The notes: generated by a model not told the origin, from the sequence alone. Positions 1 to 10,267 are shown, counted from the first letter of the stretch. The stretch: 64,000 bases of DNA from Candidatus Thermofonsia Clade 1 bacterium (GCA_002794705.1 PGTK01000009.1:1-64000), one strand, 5' to 3'. Numbers and translations: made by a program.

Positions 1-2623
1 TCTCGCGGGCAATGGCGAGCGCCGCTTCGTAGTATTCAATCGCCCGCGCCACCTGCCCTAAGGCGCTGTAGGCGATGCCCAAGTTGCCCGCGCTGATCGC
101 CGCCAATTTCCGACTGGTGATCTTGCCCTGCAGGCGCTCGTGCAGCTCAGCGACGCGTCTTGCATAGCCCCAGAGCAGTAGATAGTTGAAGTCAATATCG
201 GTCAGCAGATAGGCAGCAGTGTCGTAGTCGCCCATCGCCATGCGATGCTCAAACTCCTCCAGCTGCGGCGCAAGGTCTTCGTAGCGCCGCCACTCGCGCT
301 GCGGCTTGCGCAGGCGCTTGTAATAATCGGCGGCGCGGGCATTCAGGATGTAGCGCGTGTAAGGCAGCGGCTCACTTGGCTCAGCCGGCGACTCTGGGAC
401 ATTCATGCCCAGAAGGCGCATGAGTTCCCTAAGCAATGTGTCTGCCTCTTGCTCAGTCGGCATATCAGCGCGGCTGCCAGCTGGCACGCGCTCCCGATGC
501 ACGGCGCGGTCGAGCGGATGCATGGCGTACTCGCTCGTCGCCTTGTTGAAGGCGAGGAAGTAGTTGCTCACCAAGCGCTTGAGCAGCGGCGCGATCTGAT
601 CGTTAGGCAGGAAGGGCGCCGCGACGTACTCCACAGCTGAGAGCGGCACGGGCTTGTTGAAGATCGCCACAATTTCCAAGAGGCGGCGCGCCTGATCGCT
701 CAGGCGCTGAATGGCGCCCTGTACCACGATCTCCGCCGCCTTTGCCGAGAGCAGATCGGGTGCTGCGAGCAATTCGGCGACGGTCAGGGTTGGATCTTCC
801 TTCAACATGCCGATGACCGCCTCGAGTGCACGCGGATTGCCCGCCACGCGCTCCACAATCTGGTCGAGCTGAGCCTCAGGCGCATCGCGCAAGCCCGCCT
901 CGTTATCGGGGTCGCCCTCGCGCAGCAGGGCGATAGCATCGGGAGTAGGCAGACCGCTCTCTAAGGGCAGGCTGCGCAGGTGCGGCAAGCTGGGCGCGGT
1001 CAGGCGCTCGCGGCTGGTGAAGAGAATCTGTACGGACTGGCTCTGGGCGGCGATCACCTCGAAAAAGGCGCGCAGATCGGCATCCAGCAGGGCGCCGGTC
1101 GCAGCATCTTGGAGCGTCTCGAGGTTATCCAAGAGCAAGAGGTAGCGTCCGCCCTCTGTGGCGCGCAAGAGCGCCTGAGTCTTATGCGCAGCGGAGAGCG
1201 CTGGATCGCGGCGGGCTGCCTCAAAGTCCTTTTGAACGGACTCAGGCAGGACCTTGGCGAAATCATCGAGGATCAGCTCAAGGCGGATGCCGCTCTCGGT
1301 GAGCTCGCGTCTGCCGGTATCTTGGAGCGGCACAACGCCGTCGAGCGGTGCGTTGCCGCGCATGAGATCGTTGATCACCTTGCAGACGAGCGCGGTCTTG
1401 CCCATGCCCGCCCTGCCATAGACTCCGATCACGCGGCTGTTGGGCGCAACTGGCTTGCCCAGCAGATTGACCAAGTCCGCCTGCTCTTTCTGGCGATCCT
1501 TGAACGAGACGTCATCTATGTAGCGCGGCAGCGGGCGCGAGAGTCGGCGGCGGACCGTGTACTGTTCAGCGTGGCTCAACTGTTGCGCTTCTGCCTCAAT
1601 TAGGTCCAGGGCGTGGCGCTCATTCTTGCGGAATTGCTCAGGCGAGAGCGGCTGCAGTTCCGCCGCACGGAGGCAATCGCGCAATTCTGCCATGGCGAAA
1701 CGGAATTCCTTGTTGATGAAATCTACATATTGCAGCTGCTTAATCCGATAGGGCAACTTCGCCTGGATGACCATCAACGGGATGACAGGGCGCTTAGTGC
1801 TGAGCGCGTGACTGAGTTCATCCAAGCACGTCCTAGAGGCGATGCTGCCGGGCGTCACCACGAACAGGAACGCCTTGCAATTCTCAATGGCGGCTTCAAT
1901 GGCAGTATCCCACTCAGCGCCCAGTGGGATGTCGCGGCGATCCAGCCAAGCATCATATCGGTCGCGCTCAAGGGCGTCGTGCAGGCGGTCAGCGAAGTCG
2001 GCGCCATCTCTGCGCGCATAGCTGATGAAATAGTGCAGCGGCGGCGTCACAGGGCGTGGCTCAGCGCGCCTGCCCTGTGCCTCGCGCACAAATGCGTGCA
2101 ATGCCTCGAGCGTGGCGCTCAGATCGGCGCGTTCGGCGTGCGCAAGATTGTTGACGGCATCGCCCAAGCGCTGCGCAACGCTGAAAGTGAGCAGATCGCC
2201 CTGAGCGCGCAACGCCTCCAGCACCTGCTTGGCGGTCTGGGCGGGCACAAGCACGATTAGGTCAATCAGCAGGTCAGTGCGGGCGTTCAGGGCGCGTATC
2301 TCGCGCTGAACATCAGCGCGGGCAAGCGATTCGGCAAGGCGCGTCGCTTCGATATGCGTTAAGAGTTCGTCTAGATCGCGGCGAGTCAGCGAATCGCCAC
2401 GCCGATCTTTGGCGCGCAGCTTCTGCACTGAGTCGCTGAACAAATCGCCGCCGATCTCAGTCAGCGGCGCGTGCGCAGCGCCATTCAGCATAGCGCTGCC
2501 GACGGCGAACGCAGCGATGAACACAGAAAGGCTCTGAGCGGTCAGATCAGAGGCAAGCGGGACAAGTTTGGCTAACAGGCGATGATCTTCAGGCACATTC
2601 GGCGGCACAGCGGGCTGAGTCAT
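1..2623 (-). CDS. TIR-STAND-TPR signalling/defence protein (partial, runs off left edge)
   Basis: The minus-strand frame from ATG at 2623 is open to the window edge (about 874 codons), so the C-terminus lies outside. After about 190 helical residues of unknown type comes a TIR domain (about 197-310). It begins HYFISYARRDG, with the candidate NADase glutamate at about 269 in SRTCLDEL. A STAND/NB-ARC-type NTPase follows, with Walker A GRAGMGKT (about 403-410) and Walker B LLLLDN (about 495-500). The last visible part is a TPR (GNLGIAYSALGQ...AIEYYEAAL). A GTGAGG ribosome site precedes the start. In this architecture the TPRs usually sense a ligand, the NTPase oligomerises, and TIR cleaves NAD or makes a signal; many are anti-phage. 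It is divergent from the DUF1156 cassette. The domain calls are strong; the defence role is inference. Confidence 0.85.
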   Translation of the reverse strand, partial: MTQPAVPPNVPEDHRLLAKLVPLASDLTAQSLSVFIAAFAVGSAMLNGAAHAPLTEIGGDLFSDSVQKLRAKDRRGDSLTRRDLDELLTHIEATRLAESLARADVQREIRALNARTDLLIDLIVLVPAQTAKQVLEALRAQGDLLTFSVAQRLGDAVNNLAHAERADLSATLEALHAFVREAQGRRAEPRPVTPPLHYFISYARRDGADFADRLHDALERDRYDAWLDRRDIPLGAEWDTAIEAAIENCKAFLFVVTPGSIASRTCLDELSHALSTKRPVIPLMVIQAKLPYRIKQLQYVDFINKEFRFAMAELRDCLRAAELQPLSPEQFRKNERHALDLIEAEAQQLSHAEQYTVRRRLSRPLPRYIDDVSFKDRQKEQADLVNLLGKPVAPNSRVIGVYGRAGMGKTALVCKVINDLMRGNAPLDGVVPLQDTGRRELTESGIRLELILDDFAKVLPESVQKDFEAARRDPALSAAHKTQALLRATEGGRYLLLLDNLETLQDAATGALLDADLRAFFEVIAAQSQSVQILFTSRERLTAPSLPHLRSLPLESGLPTPDAIALLREGDPDNEAGLRDAPEAQLDQIVERVAGNPRALEAVIGMLKEDPTLTVAELLAAPDLLSAKAAEIVVQGAIQRLSDQARRLLEIVAIFNKPVPLSAVEYVAAPFLPNDQIAPLLKRLVSNYFLAFNKATSEYAMHPLDRAVHRERVPAGSRADMPTEQEADTLLRELMRLLGMNVPESPAEPSEPLPYTRYILNARAADYYKRLRKPQREWRRYEDLAPQLEEFEHRMAMGDYDTAAYLLTDIDFNYLLLWGYARRVAELHERLQGKITSRKLAAISAGNLGIAYSALGQVARAIEYYEAALAIARE

Positions 2624-2744
2624 GTCGGCAATCCTCACGGCAAGCGCTCACATGCTATCATTGTAACAGAACTAATACTGGCCCGCAACTCGGTCTCTGG
2701 GAAAATTTTGAGTACTGATACCATTTTCACTCTACACCTAGCGT

Positions 2745-2753
2745 TGCTACAAT
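2745..2753 (+). promoter_or_regulatory. Extended -10 promoter candidate for the DUF1156 gene
   Basis: An extended -10, TGC followed by TACAAT at 2748-2753, lies 57 bases before the ATG at 2810 in the AT-richer divergent gap. No convincing -35 is present. The rest of the 2624-2809 gap shows only the ribosome site of the leftward TIR gene. Confidence 0.4.
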
Positions 2754-2809
2754 TGGACTATCGCTCACGTTGAGTAACTTTCGAAAATTGATCGAAGGGC
2801 ACACACACT

Positions 2810-5659
2810 ATGCCTCAAAAGAAGAAACTGATCGAAGTTGGGCTGCCTCTGCGCGCCATCAGCGATGCGTGCGTATACGAAAAGAATATCCGCAATGGGC
2901 ATCCCAACACGCTCCATCTGTGGTGGGCACGGCGTCCGCTTGCAGCGGTACGCGCCGTTCTATTCGCCTCGCTTGTGGACGATCCGGACGACCCGAGCGC
3001 AAGCGAGGCTTTCCGCGAGGCTTGTGCGTGCTTGTCGCCTGGCAAGCACACCGAAAAGAGCGATTCGCCCCGTATGCGCCTCTTCGATTTCATCGAGTCG
3101 CTTGTCCAATGGGAGGCAAGCACTGATGAGAACATCCTGGCGACTGCCCGCCAATTGATTCGGCTCTCCGCAGACGGCGACTTGCCGCCCCTGATCGATC
3201 CCTTCGCCGGCGGCGGCTCGATCCCCCTTGAGGCACACCGACTCGGCTTGGAGGCGCACGCCACCGACCTCAACCCCGTGGCAGTCCTGATCAACAAGGC
3301 GCTGATCGAAATCCCGCCGCGCTTTGCGGGCTTGCCGCCCGTCAACCCTGTGGATGCCAAGAAAGTCACCAAGGGCGGCTCTTGGAAGGGCGCCAGGGGC
3401 TTGGCTGAAGACGTGCGCTATTACGGCAAATGGATCGCCCAGAGAGCTGAGGAAAAGCTGCGCCACCTCTATCCCCAGCACAACGGCGAGACCGTGATCG
3501 CGTGGCTGTGAGCGCGCACGATCAAATCGCCGAACCCCGCTGTTGACGCGCACGTGCCGCTTGTGCGTTCCTTTCAGCTCTCTAGAAAAAATTGCAATCC
3601 CGTCTGGATTCGTCCGATTGTCGAAGGCAAGCGCGTGCGCTTTGAGATCGGGAACGCCAAACCGACGCCCGAAGGCACAGTTTCACGCGCCGGCGGATAT
3701 TGCCTGATCTCAGGCGTCCCAATCCCTTTTGAGTACATCCGCGCCGAAGGCAGAGCGGGGCGCATGGGCGCAGTGCTGATGGCGATTGTCACGGCGGGCA
3801 AAGGCGGGCGCAACTACCATGCGGCTACTGCCGAGCAGCAAGCCATTGCTGAGAGCGCCCAGCCCGCTTGGCGCCCTACAGGTGACATTCCAGAGAGCGC
3901 TCTGAGCTTCAGGATTCAGCTGTACGGGATTGATGAGTACAGCAAGCTGTTCTCCCCGCGCCAACTGACCGCGCTGACTACGCTCAGCGACCTCGTGGTG
4001 GAGGTGCGCAAGCAGATCGAGGCGGACGCCCTAGCCGCAGGCATGAGCGCCGACAACACGCCCCTGCGCGAGGGCGGACGCGGCGCCCGCGCCTACGCCG
4101 AGGCGGTTAGCGTGTACTTGGCGTTTGCGGTGGACAAATGCGCCGATCGCAACTCGACCCTCTGCCCTTGGGATGTGTCTTACCGAAAAGTGCGCAACAC
4201 TTTTGCTATGCATGCGCTCCCCATGGCCTGGGGCTACGTAGAGGCGAACCCGCTCTCGGAGGCAAGCGGGAGCTTCAGCGTTGCCGTGAAGTACGTGGCG
4301 GATAGCGTCGCTCAGCTCGGCATGGGGTCAGAGGGCAGAGCCTATCAGGCCGATGCACGGACGATCAACTACGCTCGGCATTTGGTCATCTCGACCGACC
4401 CGCCCTATTACGACAACATCGGCTATGCAGACCTGAGCGATTTCTTCTACGTCTGGCTGCGCCCGATGCTGCGCGAGGTCTACCCTGAGCTGTTCAGCAC
4501 GCGCCTTGTGCCCAAAGAGTCCGAGCTGATCGCGTCGGCGCATCGGCACGCAGGCGATCGAGAGGCTGCCAAGGATTTCTTCGAGGGCGGCATGCGCCAG
4601 ACCTTCGGCGCCATGCGCAGCCTGAGCCACATGGACTATCCGCTGACGATCTTCTATGCCTACAAACAGCGCGATGTCGTCTCTGCAGAGGACGCTGGTG
4701 AGGCGGAAGACGAGGCTGAAGAGCGCGAAGAAGGCGCCCAGTTGGCTGAGTCCGCGGGTCAGAATGGCGACTTGGTCGCCTCGAGCGGCTGGGAGACCAT
4801 GCTGAGCGGACTGCTGGCTGCGGATTTCAGCGTGGTCGGCACCTATCCGCTGCTCACGGAGCTCGCCTCGCGCATGACGGCTCGAGCGTCGAACGCGCTC
4901 GCCTCTTCGGTGGTGCTGGTCTGCAGACCGCGTCCCGCCAATGCGCCTGATACCAGCCGCCGCCATTTCATGAATGCCCTGCGCCAAGAGCTGCCAGGGG
5001 CATTGGCGACCTTGCAGGCGCTTGAAATTCGCCCTGTGGACATGCCGCAAGCCAGCATCGGGCCGGGCATGGCGGTCTTCAGCCGCTATAAGCGCGTGCT
5101 GGAGGCTAGCGGAGAGCCGATGAGCATCCGCATGGCTTTGGCGCACATCAATCGCGCTCTGGATGAATACCTATCGGGGCAAGATGGCGATCTAGATTCC
5201 GAGACGCGCTTTGCCGTGCGGTACTTCGAACAGTTCGGCTTCAGCGAAGGCGCCTTTGGCGACGCCGACAACATGGCGCGCGCCAAGAACACTAGCGTTG
5301 ATAGCGTCGTCTTGGCGGGCGTGGCAGAGGCGAGCGGCGGCAAGGTGCGCCTGAAGCACTGGACGGAGTACGATCCCGGCGCATGGGCGCCGGAGCAAGA
5401 TGAGCGCATCACGGTCTGGGAGGTGGTGCATCACTTGATCGAGCGGCTGAATACGCACGGCGAGAGGGGCGCAGCCGAGCTGCTGAACCGCGTCCCGCCC
5501 GCTCAGCTGGAGCAGGCGCGCCAACTGCTCTATCTGCTCTACGACATCGCTGAGCGCAGGAAATGGGCTTCAGAGGCGTTTGAGTACAACAAGCTGGCAT
5601 CTGTGTGGTCAGATATCAACGACTTGGCGCGCCAGAGCAGTCAGGGCAGCCTAGTCTGA
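2810..5659 (+). pseudogene. DUF1156-type adenine-specific DNA methyltransferase, interrupted by TGA
   Basis: One reading frame of 949 codons is broken only by TGA at 3509-3511. The N-terminal DUF1156 signature is clear ([18 protein letters not shown], residues 33-50). It is followed by SAM motif I DPFAGGG (130-136) and, after the stop, the amino-methyltransferase motif DPPYY (codons 530-534, 4397-4411). Reading through the stop gives AWL-*-ARTIKSPNP, where relatives as I recall them read AWLWARTVKCPNPACG. So the TGA looks like a mutated Trp codon, and the two nearby metal-binding-type cysteines are also gone (Ser and Val). A GTG at 3554 could restart a 701-residue product. DUF1156 methylases occur with DUF499 ATPases in defence islands. 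It is probably inactive as a full-length enzyme; a sequencing error at one base is the alternative. Confidence 0.75.
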
Positions 5660-5689
5660 AGAGAGCGACTCAGAGGGAGGTGATAGATC

Positions 5690-7827
5690 ATGACTAAAGC
5701 GCCACGCGATTATGTGAGGGAAATCTTAGACCTTGTGAAGGCGGGTCTGAGCGGCTATGTGCTGCGCGAATACAAAGCCCGCTATGGAGCTGCGAGATAC
5801 CTGAGCGAGATGCAGGATGTCTTGCGGACGCCCGGCTACGAGCCGCCTCACCTGCCCGATGAGGCAACTGCGCTGAATAGAATAGACACTGTGGGCTGGC
5901 TGAACCTGATCCACCGCCGATGGAGCGAGATATTCTATAACAAGCTGAAGCAGGCTGAGCGCTCCTATGTGAATGAGCTGATTGATGCGCGCCACAGATG
6001 GGCGCACGATCAAGAATTTGACCTAGACAGCGCCTTCCGTGTGGCGGACACTGCAGAGCGCCTGTTGTGGGCAGTTGGCGCGTCAAGCCAAGCTGAAGCG
6101 GCTGGTCGAATTTCTAACAAACTGTCCCAGCGCCCCGCCCAAGCATCGGAGGCACAGCCAGAAAAAGCGAAGCCCTCTAGAAAAGATAGAGAAAAGCCGC
6201 TGCCCTCTTGGCGGGAGGTGATCCTTCCGCACCAGGATGTTGCCAGCGGGCACTACACACAGGCGGAGTTTGCCGCAAACTTGGCTGATGTGGTGCAAGA
6301 CAGAGCCGCGCCTGAGTATGGCGATCCGCACGAATTTTTCCGCCGCACCTACCTCACTGAGGGTCTGGCGGAGCTGCTGGCGGCGGGGATCAAGCGCCTG
6401 ACCGGGCAGGGCGGCGAGTCAGTCATCCAGCTGCAGACCAACTTTGGCGGCAGCAAGACGCACAGCATGTTAGCGCTCTACCATCTGTGCGGCGGTGCGA
6501 TCAGCCTGTCCGATATTCCCTACAGCAAAGCAATTGCCGATCGGCTTGGAGCGCCATTTGAGCGCTTGCAGGCGCGCCGTGCCGTGGTCGTCGGCACTGC
6601 CTTTGACGTCAACCGACCGCAGGAGCATGACGATTGCACAGTCCGCACGCTGTGGGGCAGCATCGCCTATCAGCTGGGCGGCATCGAGGCGTATCGCTTG
6701 GTCGAGGAAGCCGATTTGAATGGCACGAGTCCCGGCTCAGATACGCTGGTGAGGCTGCTGGAGACATACGCGCCCGCGCTGATCATCATAGATGAGCTGG
6801 TCGCCTTTGCGCGCAACCTGTACGGCGTGGACAGGCGTCTGTCAGCGGGCACCTTCGATTCAGTCATGACGTTCATCCAAGCCTTGACGGAGGCGGTCAA
6901 GCGCTCCGAGCGCTCAATCCTTTGGAAGAGAACTACATCCACTTGGCAGTGGCACAGCCCGGCGCGCCGCTCCATGTCTACGGCGATGCTCTGCGGCGGA
7001 TGAGCAACACGCTGAACTATCTCTACACAGATGGCAAGCGCTACTGGTACGATACGCGCCCAACGCTCAATCGCTTGGCGCAGGATCGGGCGCAGGCGCT
7101 GCCCCGTGAGGAAGTGCTCGCAGAGGCAGCTGATCGGCTGAGCAGCGATGAGCTGTTGATCCAGCGCTGGTCGCCTCAGAATCTCCTCGAAGAGCTGAAT
7201 GAGTATCTATGGCGCGATCAGCCGCACGTGGGCTTGCAACAGCTGTGGAGCTACTTGGCTCAATACTGCTATTTGCCGCGCCTGCGCGACCAAAACGTGC
7301 TGCAGGAGACGATCCGTCAAGGTGTGGCGAACAATGTGTTTGGCTATGCCAGAGCCGTCCGTGAAGATGGGAAATATGAGGGCTTGGTGCTAGGTGGCAG
7401 GACGGATATCCGCTTTGACGCTCAGTCCGTAATTGTGCGCGCTGAGGTGGCGCGTGCGGAGCTTGAGGCTATGCGCCCAAAGCCGTCTACACCTTCGGAT
7501 ACATCGTCAAGTGCTGGGTCGCTCACTACGAAGCCATCAGGGGAAGGCTGCATAGTGGATCCGCTTCCTCCGCCTCCGCCTTCTCCTTCGCTGCCCAAGA
7601 TGCGCTATTACGGCATCGTAGACCTCGATCCGCGCTGCATGTCCGATCAAGCGCAACAGATCGCTGGGGAGATCGTTAGTCTCCTAACGAACTTGTCAGA
7701 TGTAGATGTCACAATCACGCTCACCATAGATGCTGTGCGTCCTGATGGGTTTGATGAAAAGACTATGCGCGATATCCGCGAAAATAGCCGCACGCTGAAC
7801 TTCAAGTCGTACGGCTTCACAGAGTAG
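5690..7827 (+). pseudogene. DUF499 anti-phage-type ATPase with internal deletion and frameshift
   Basis: The gene starts at ATG 5690 (30 bases after the methylase, ribosome site GGGAGG) and continues in frame to TGA at 7001-7003. A second frame, from about 6922 to 7827, carries the family's C-terminal part. The first part has an N-terminal helical region with an R-x4-H (RHRWAH) HEPN/Swt1-like motif near residue 105, a P-loop-like GGSKTHS and a Walker B-like ALIIIDE. The second has the conserved RYWYDTRPTLNR and ends SRTLNFKSYGF, as DUF499 proteins do. Family members are about 1000-1100 residues; here only about 710 codons remain. About 300-400 residues after the Walker B region are missing, with the frame changed at the join (about 6905-6925). 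Together with the damaged methylase this marks a dying cassette. Confidence 0.7.
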
Positions 7828-7838
7828 GCGGCGCTCTT

Positions 7839-7847
7839 TGCTATAAT
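7839..7847 (+). promoter_or_regulatory. Extended -10 promoter for the acyltransferase operon
   Basis: TGC plus a perfect TATAAT (7842-7847) lies between the DUF499 remnant and the MBOAT gene. No -35 is evident. Transcription would start near 7854, right at the ATG of the small leader frame. Confidence 0.5.
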
Positions 7848-7854
7848 ACGCGCC

Positions 7855-7890
7855 ATGCTCAGCATCACAGCAAGGCTCAGCAGCTTATGA
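7855..7890 (+). CDS. Possible 11-residue leader peptide
   Basis: ATG at 7855 opens an 11-codon frame (MLSITARLSSL) whose TGA overlaps the ATG of the acyltransferase gene in an ATGA arrangement. No ribosome site is visible before it, and the predicted transcript may start at the ATG itself (a leaderless start). It could couple translation or arise by chance. Confidence 0.2.
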   Translation: MLSITARLSSL

Positions 7891-9089
7891 CACTTGCTTT
7901 GATCGGCGGCATGGCGCTTTGCGCGCTGATCGCGCCGTTTTTCAGTGCGTTGCGCTTGCCGCTTTTGCTGCTTGCCAGCGCGATCTTTCTGGTCTTATTG
8001 CAGTGGGATGTCTCACCGACGCTCTGGTTGCCTTTGGCGTCGGTGGGGCTGACCGTGGGCGTGTGGTGGCTGACTCAGCACGACTCGCCGTCGCGGCGGC
8101 GCATGGCGCTCATGGCGATGCTGTGCATCATCGGCATTTTTGCCGCGCTGAAGTTGCCCGCGCTGCAAGCGGCGGGCGGCGGCACGCTCAACATCGGTCA
8201 GACTGTGGCGTGGGTCGGCTTTTCGTATCTCGCCTTTCGGCTGTTGCACGTCTTGCTGGATTTTCGCAGCGGCAGATTGAAGCAGTTGCCGTTGCCGCAG
8301 TTCGCACTTTACGCGCTCTTTTTTCCCGCCATTGCCGCCGGCCCGATCGCACGCATTGAGCAATTCGCTCAGGCGCTTGCCGCGCCGCTCAGCGCGGAGC
8401 GCTTCAGGCAGGGCGCGCTGCGCGTTGTGCGCGGCTTGTTCAAGAAATTCATCCTAGCTGACTCTCTAGCGCTCGTGGCACTTTCGCCGCAATTGGCGAC
8501 CGATGCACAGACGGGGACTTTGGTCAGCGCGCTGATGCTCTGGCTGATGGTCTATGCCTATGCCTTTCGGCTGTACTGGGATTTCAGCGGCTACACAGAT
8601 ATCGCCATTGGCATCGGCATATGGGCAGGCATCAAGCTGCCGGAGAATTTTGACGCGCCCTATCTCAAGCGGAATTTGCAGGCATTCTGGAATAGCTGGC
8701 ATATCACGCTCTCAACGTGGTTCCGCCTGTACTTTTTCACGCCTGCCAGCCGCGAGTTGCTGCGCACGCCGCTCAAGGCGTGGCGCGAGGGCGTGGTCTT
8801 GCTGGCACAGCTCAGCACAATGATCTTGATCGGCTTGTGGCACGGCGCAACGCTGAATTTTGTGCTGTGGGGCGCGTGGCATGGTGCGGGCTTGTGGCTT
8901 TTCAGGCAGTGGTCGGCGCGGACGGCAAGCTGGGATGCTTTCGTGCAGGCGCGTCCGTTTTTGGCGCGCATAGTCGGCGTCTTGAGCGTGCTCACGACCT
9001 TTCACTATGTGGCGCTCGGCTGGATTTTCTTCGCCCTGCCAGAGCCAGCGCTGATCGGCAAGGTCTTAGGAGGCTTGATCGGCAGATGA
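7887..9089 (+). CDS. MBOAT-family membrane O-acyltransferase (AlgI/DltB-like)
   Basis: This is a 400-residue, very hydrophobic protein with many membrane segments. It contains the MBOAT signatures LYWDFSGYTDIAIG, FWNSWHITLSTW and the conserved histidine region LWHGATLNFVLWGAWHG. MBOAT enzymes such as AlgI, DltB and PatA move acyl groups across or within the membrane onto cell-surface polymers. The stop overlaps the start of the next gene (ATGA), whose product looks like the extracytoplasmic partner usually paired with an AlgI/DltB protein. The acceptor is unknown; a wall or capsular glycan is a reasonable guess. Confidence 0.88.
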   Translation: MTLALIGGMALCALIAPFFSALRLPLLLLASAIFLVLLQWDVSPTLWLPLASVGLTVGVWWLTQHDSPSRRRMALMAMLCIIGIFAALKLPALQAAGGGTLNIGQTVAWVGFSYLAFRLLHVLLDFRSGRLKQLPLPQFALYALFFPAIAAGPIARIEQFAQALAAPLSAERFRQGALRVVRGLFKKFILADSLALVALSPQLATDAQTGTLVSALMLWLMVYAYAFRLYWDFSGYTDIAIGIGIWAGIKLPENFDAPYLKRNLQAFWNSWHITLSTWFRLYFFTPASRELLRTPLKAWREGVVLLAQLSTMILIGLWHGATLNFVLWGAWHGAGLWLFRQWSARTASWDAFVQARPFLARIVGVLSVLTTFHYVALGWIFFALPEPALIGKVLGGLIGR

Positions 9090-10213
9090 GCGACTCGTTG
9101 CGCCTGTGGCGTGTCTTGATCAAGGCGGCGGCGCTGTTTGTCATGTTCAATGTGGCTTGGTATATGGCGCAGCCGCTCAGTTGGCTCAATCGCCTCAGCG
9201 TCTACGGCGCGCTCTTTCCGCCGCGAGAGCGCTTTCCCTTTGCAGAGTTTCCTGAGGCGTCCTACGCTGTGACCGTCAATAACATCGATCAGCTTTTTGC
9301 CTCGCATCGCATAGCGCGTCCGAAGGCGGCGGATGAGTTCCGCGTAGCCATGCTGGGCGATTCGGCGATCTGGGGCTACCTATTGCGCGCCGATCAGACG
9401 CAAGCGGCTTGCATCAATGCGCTTGATTTGCGCCTAAAAGACGGACGCCGTGTGCGCGCCTACAATTTGGGCTATCCTACGCTGACCGTGGTCAAGGATT
9501 TTTTGATCTTGCGCCGCGCCTTTGCGCACGCGCCCGATCTGATCATTTGGTCAACCTCGCTTGCCTCGCTGTATCCGTCGGATCAGCTTGATTTTCCGCT
9601 CATCTTGGCGCATCGGGAGGAAGTCTCTGAGCTGCAGGGGCAATATGCCTTCAAACTGGATCAGTATCCGTTGCCGCCGCGCTCATGGCAGGAGCGCACT
9701 TTCTTCGGTCAGCGCCGCGACCTTGCCGATTGGCTGCGCCATCAGCTCTACGCGCCCGCGTGGGCAAGCACGCGCCTTGATCACGTCTTGCCGCGCTTTA
9801 TCGCGCCGCACCCTGTGAACTTGATCCCTGATGATAACGTCCTTTCGGTCAATGTGCTGCGCCTGCGCGAGGCGGGCAAGATCGCGCCCGAAGACCTGAA
9901 CTTCGACGTGCTGAAGGCAGGCGTAGACCTCGCAGCGGCGCAGGGCGTGCCGACTATCCTAGTGAATGAGCCGATATATCGCAATGAAGCGAATCCGTTG
10001 CGCTACAATACCTACTATCCGCGCTGGGCGTATGACAGCTATCGTGTTGCCTTTCAACAGGTCGCTCAGCGCGAGGATTGGCGCTACCTTGACCTCTGGG
10101 ACGCCGCGCCCGCCGATCAGTTCACAGACACCGACTTTCACCTGACCGCAGCCGCTAATTGCGCCTACGCCGAACGGCTCATCCGCCTCGCCCTTGAGGA
10201 TCAGCTGCCCTAA
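9086..10213 (+). CDS. SGNH/GDSL hydrolase-like protein, partner of the MBOAT acyltransferase
   Basis: The 375-residue product starts at ATG 9086, overlapping the upstream stop. A single N-terminal membrane segment (about residues 10-30) is followed by an extracytoplasmic domain with a GDS block (VAMLGDSAIWG, nucleophile Ser near residue 91). Near the C-terminus is a DxxH-type pair (TDTDFHLT). This fits the SGNH fold of DltD/AlgX/AlgJ-like partners that complete acyl transfer outside the membrane. An upstream in-frame start near 8717 would lie inside the MBOAT gene and is not credible. Family assignment is good; the substrate is unknown. Confidence 0.75.
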   Translation: MSDSLRLWRVLIKAAALFVMFNVAWYMAQPLSWLNRLSVYGALFPPRERFPFAEFPEASYAVTVNNIDQLFASHRIARPKAADEFRVAMLGDSAIWGYLLRADQTQAACINALDLRLKDGRRVRAYNLGYPTLTVVKDFLILRRAFAHAPDLIIWSTSLASLYPSDQLDFPLILAHREEVSELQGQYAFKLDQYPLPPRSWQERTFFGQRRDLADWLRHQLYAPAWASTRLDHVLPRFIAPHPVNLIPDDNVLSVNVLRLREAGKIAPEDLNFDVLKAGVDLAAAQGVPTILVNEPIYRNEANPLRYNTYYPRWAYDSYRVAFQQVAQREDWRYLDLWDAAPADQFTDTDFHLTAAANCAYAERLIRLALEDQLP

Positions 10214-10237
10214 AAGTGCCACACAGTGGCGCGCCTG

Positions 10238-10267
10238 CCCCCTTTCCCTGCCTGCGGGGAAAGGGTA
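10238..10267 (+). terminator. Hairpin after the acyltransferase operon
   Basis: CCCTTTCCC (10240-10248) and GGGAAAGGG (10257-10265) form a perfect 9-bp stem with an 8-base loop, 25 bases after the SGNH gene stop. A G-rich run rather than T follows, so it may be a weak or Rho-assisted terminator or a dispersed hairpin repeat. Confidence 0.45.

Noticed and set aside
980..2260. Two plus-strand frames of about 210 codons at the left end
   Set aside because: They lie opposite the TIR-STAND-TPR gene, whose motifs are unambiguous on the minus strand.
3509..3511. TGA read as Trp by a variant genetic code
   Set aside because: TGA ends many genes here normally (for example sucC, dnaK and ftsZ's neighbours), so a genome-wide recoding is not plausible.
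4328..5146. 272-codon minus-strand frame inside the DUF1156 gene
   Set aside because: Antisense shadow; the plus-strand frame carries DPPYY and family similarity.
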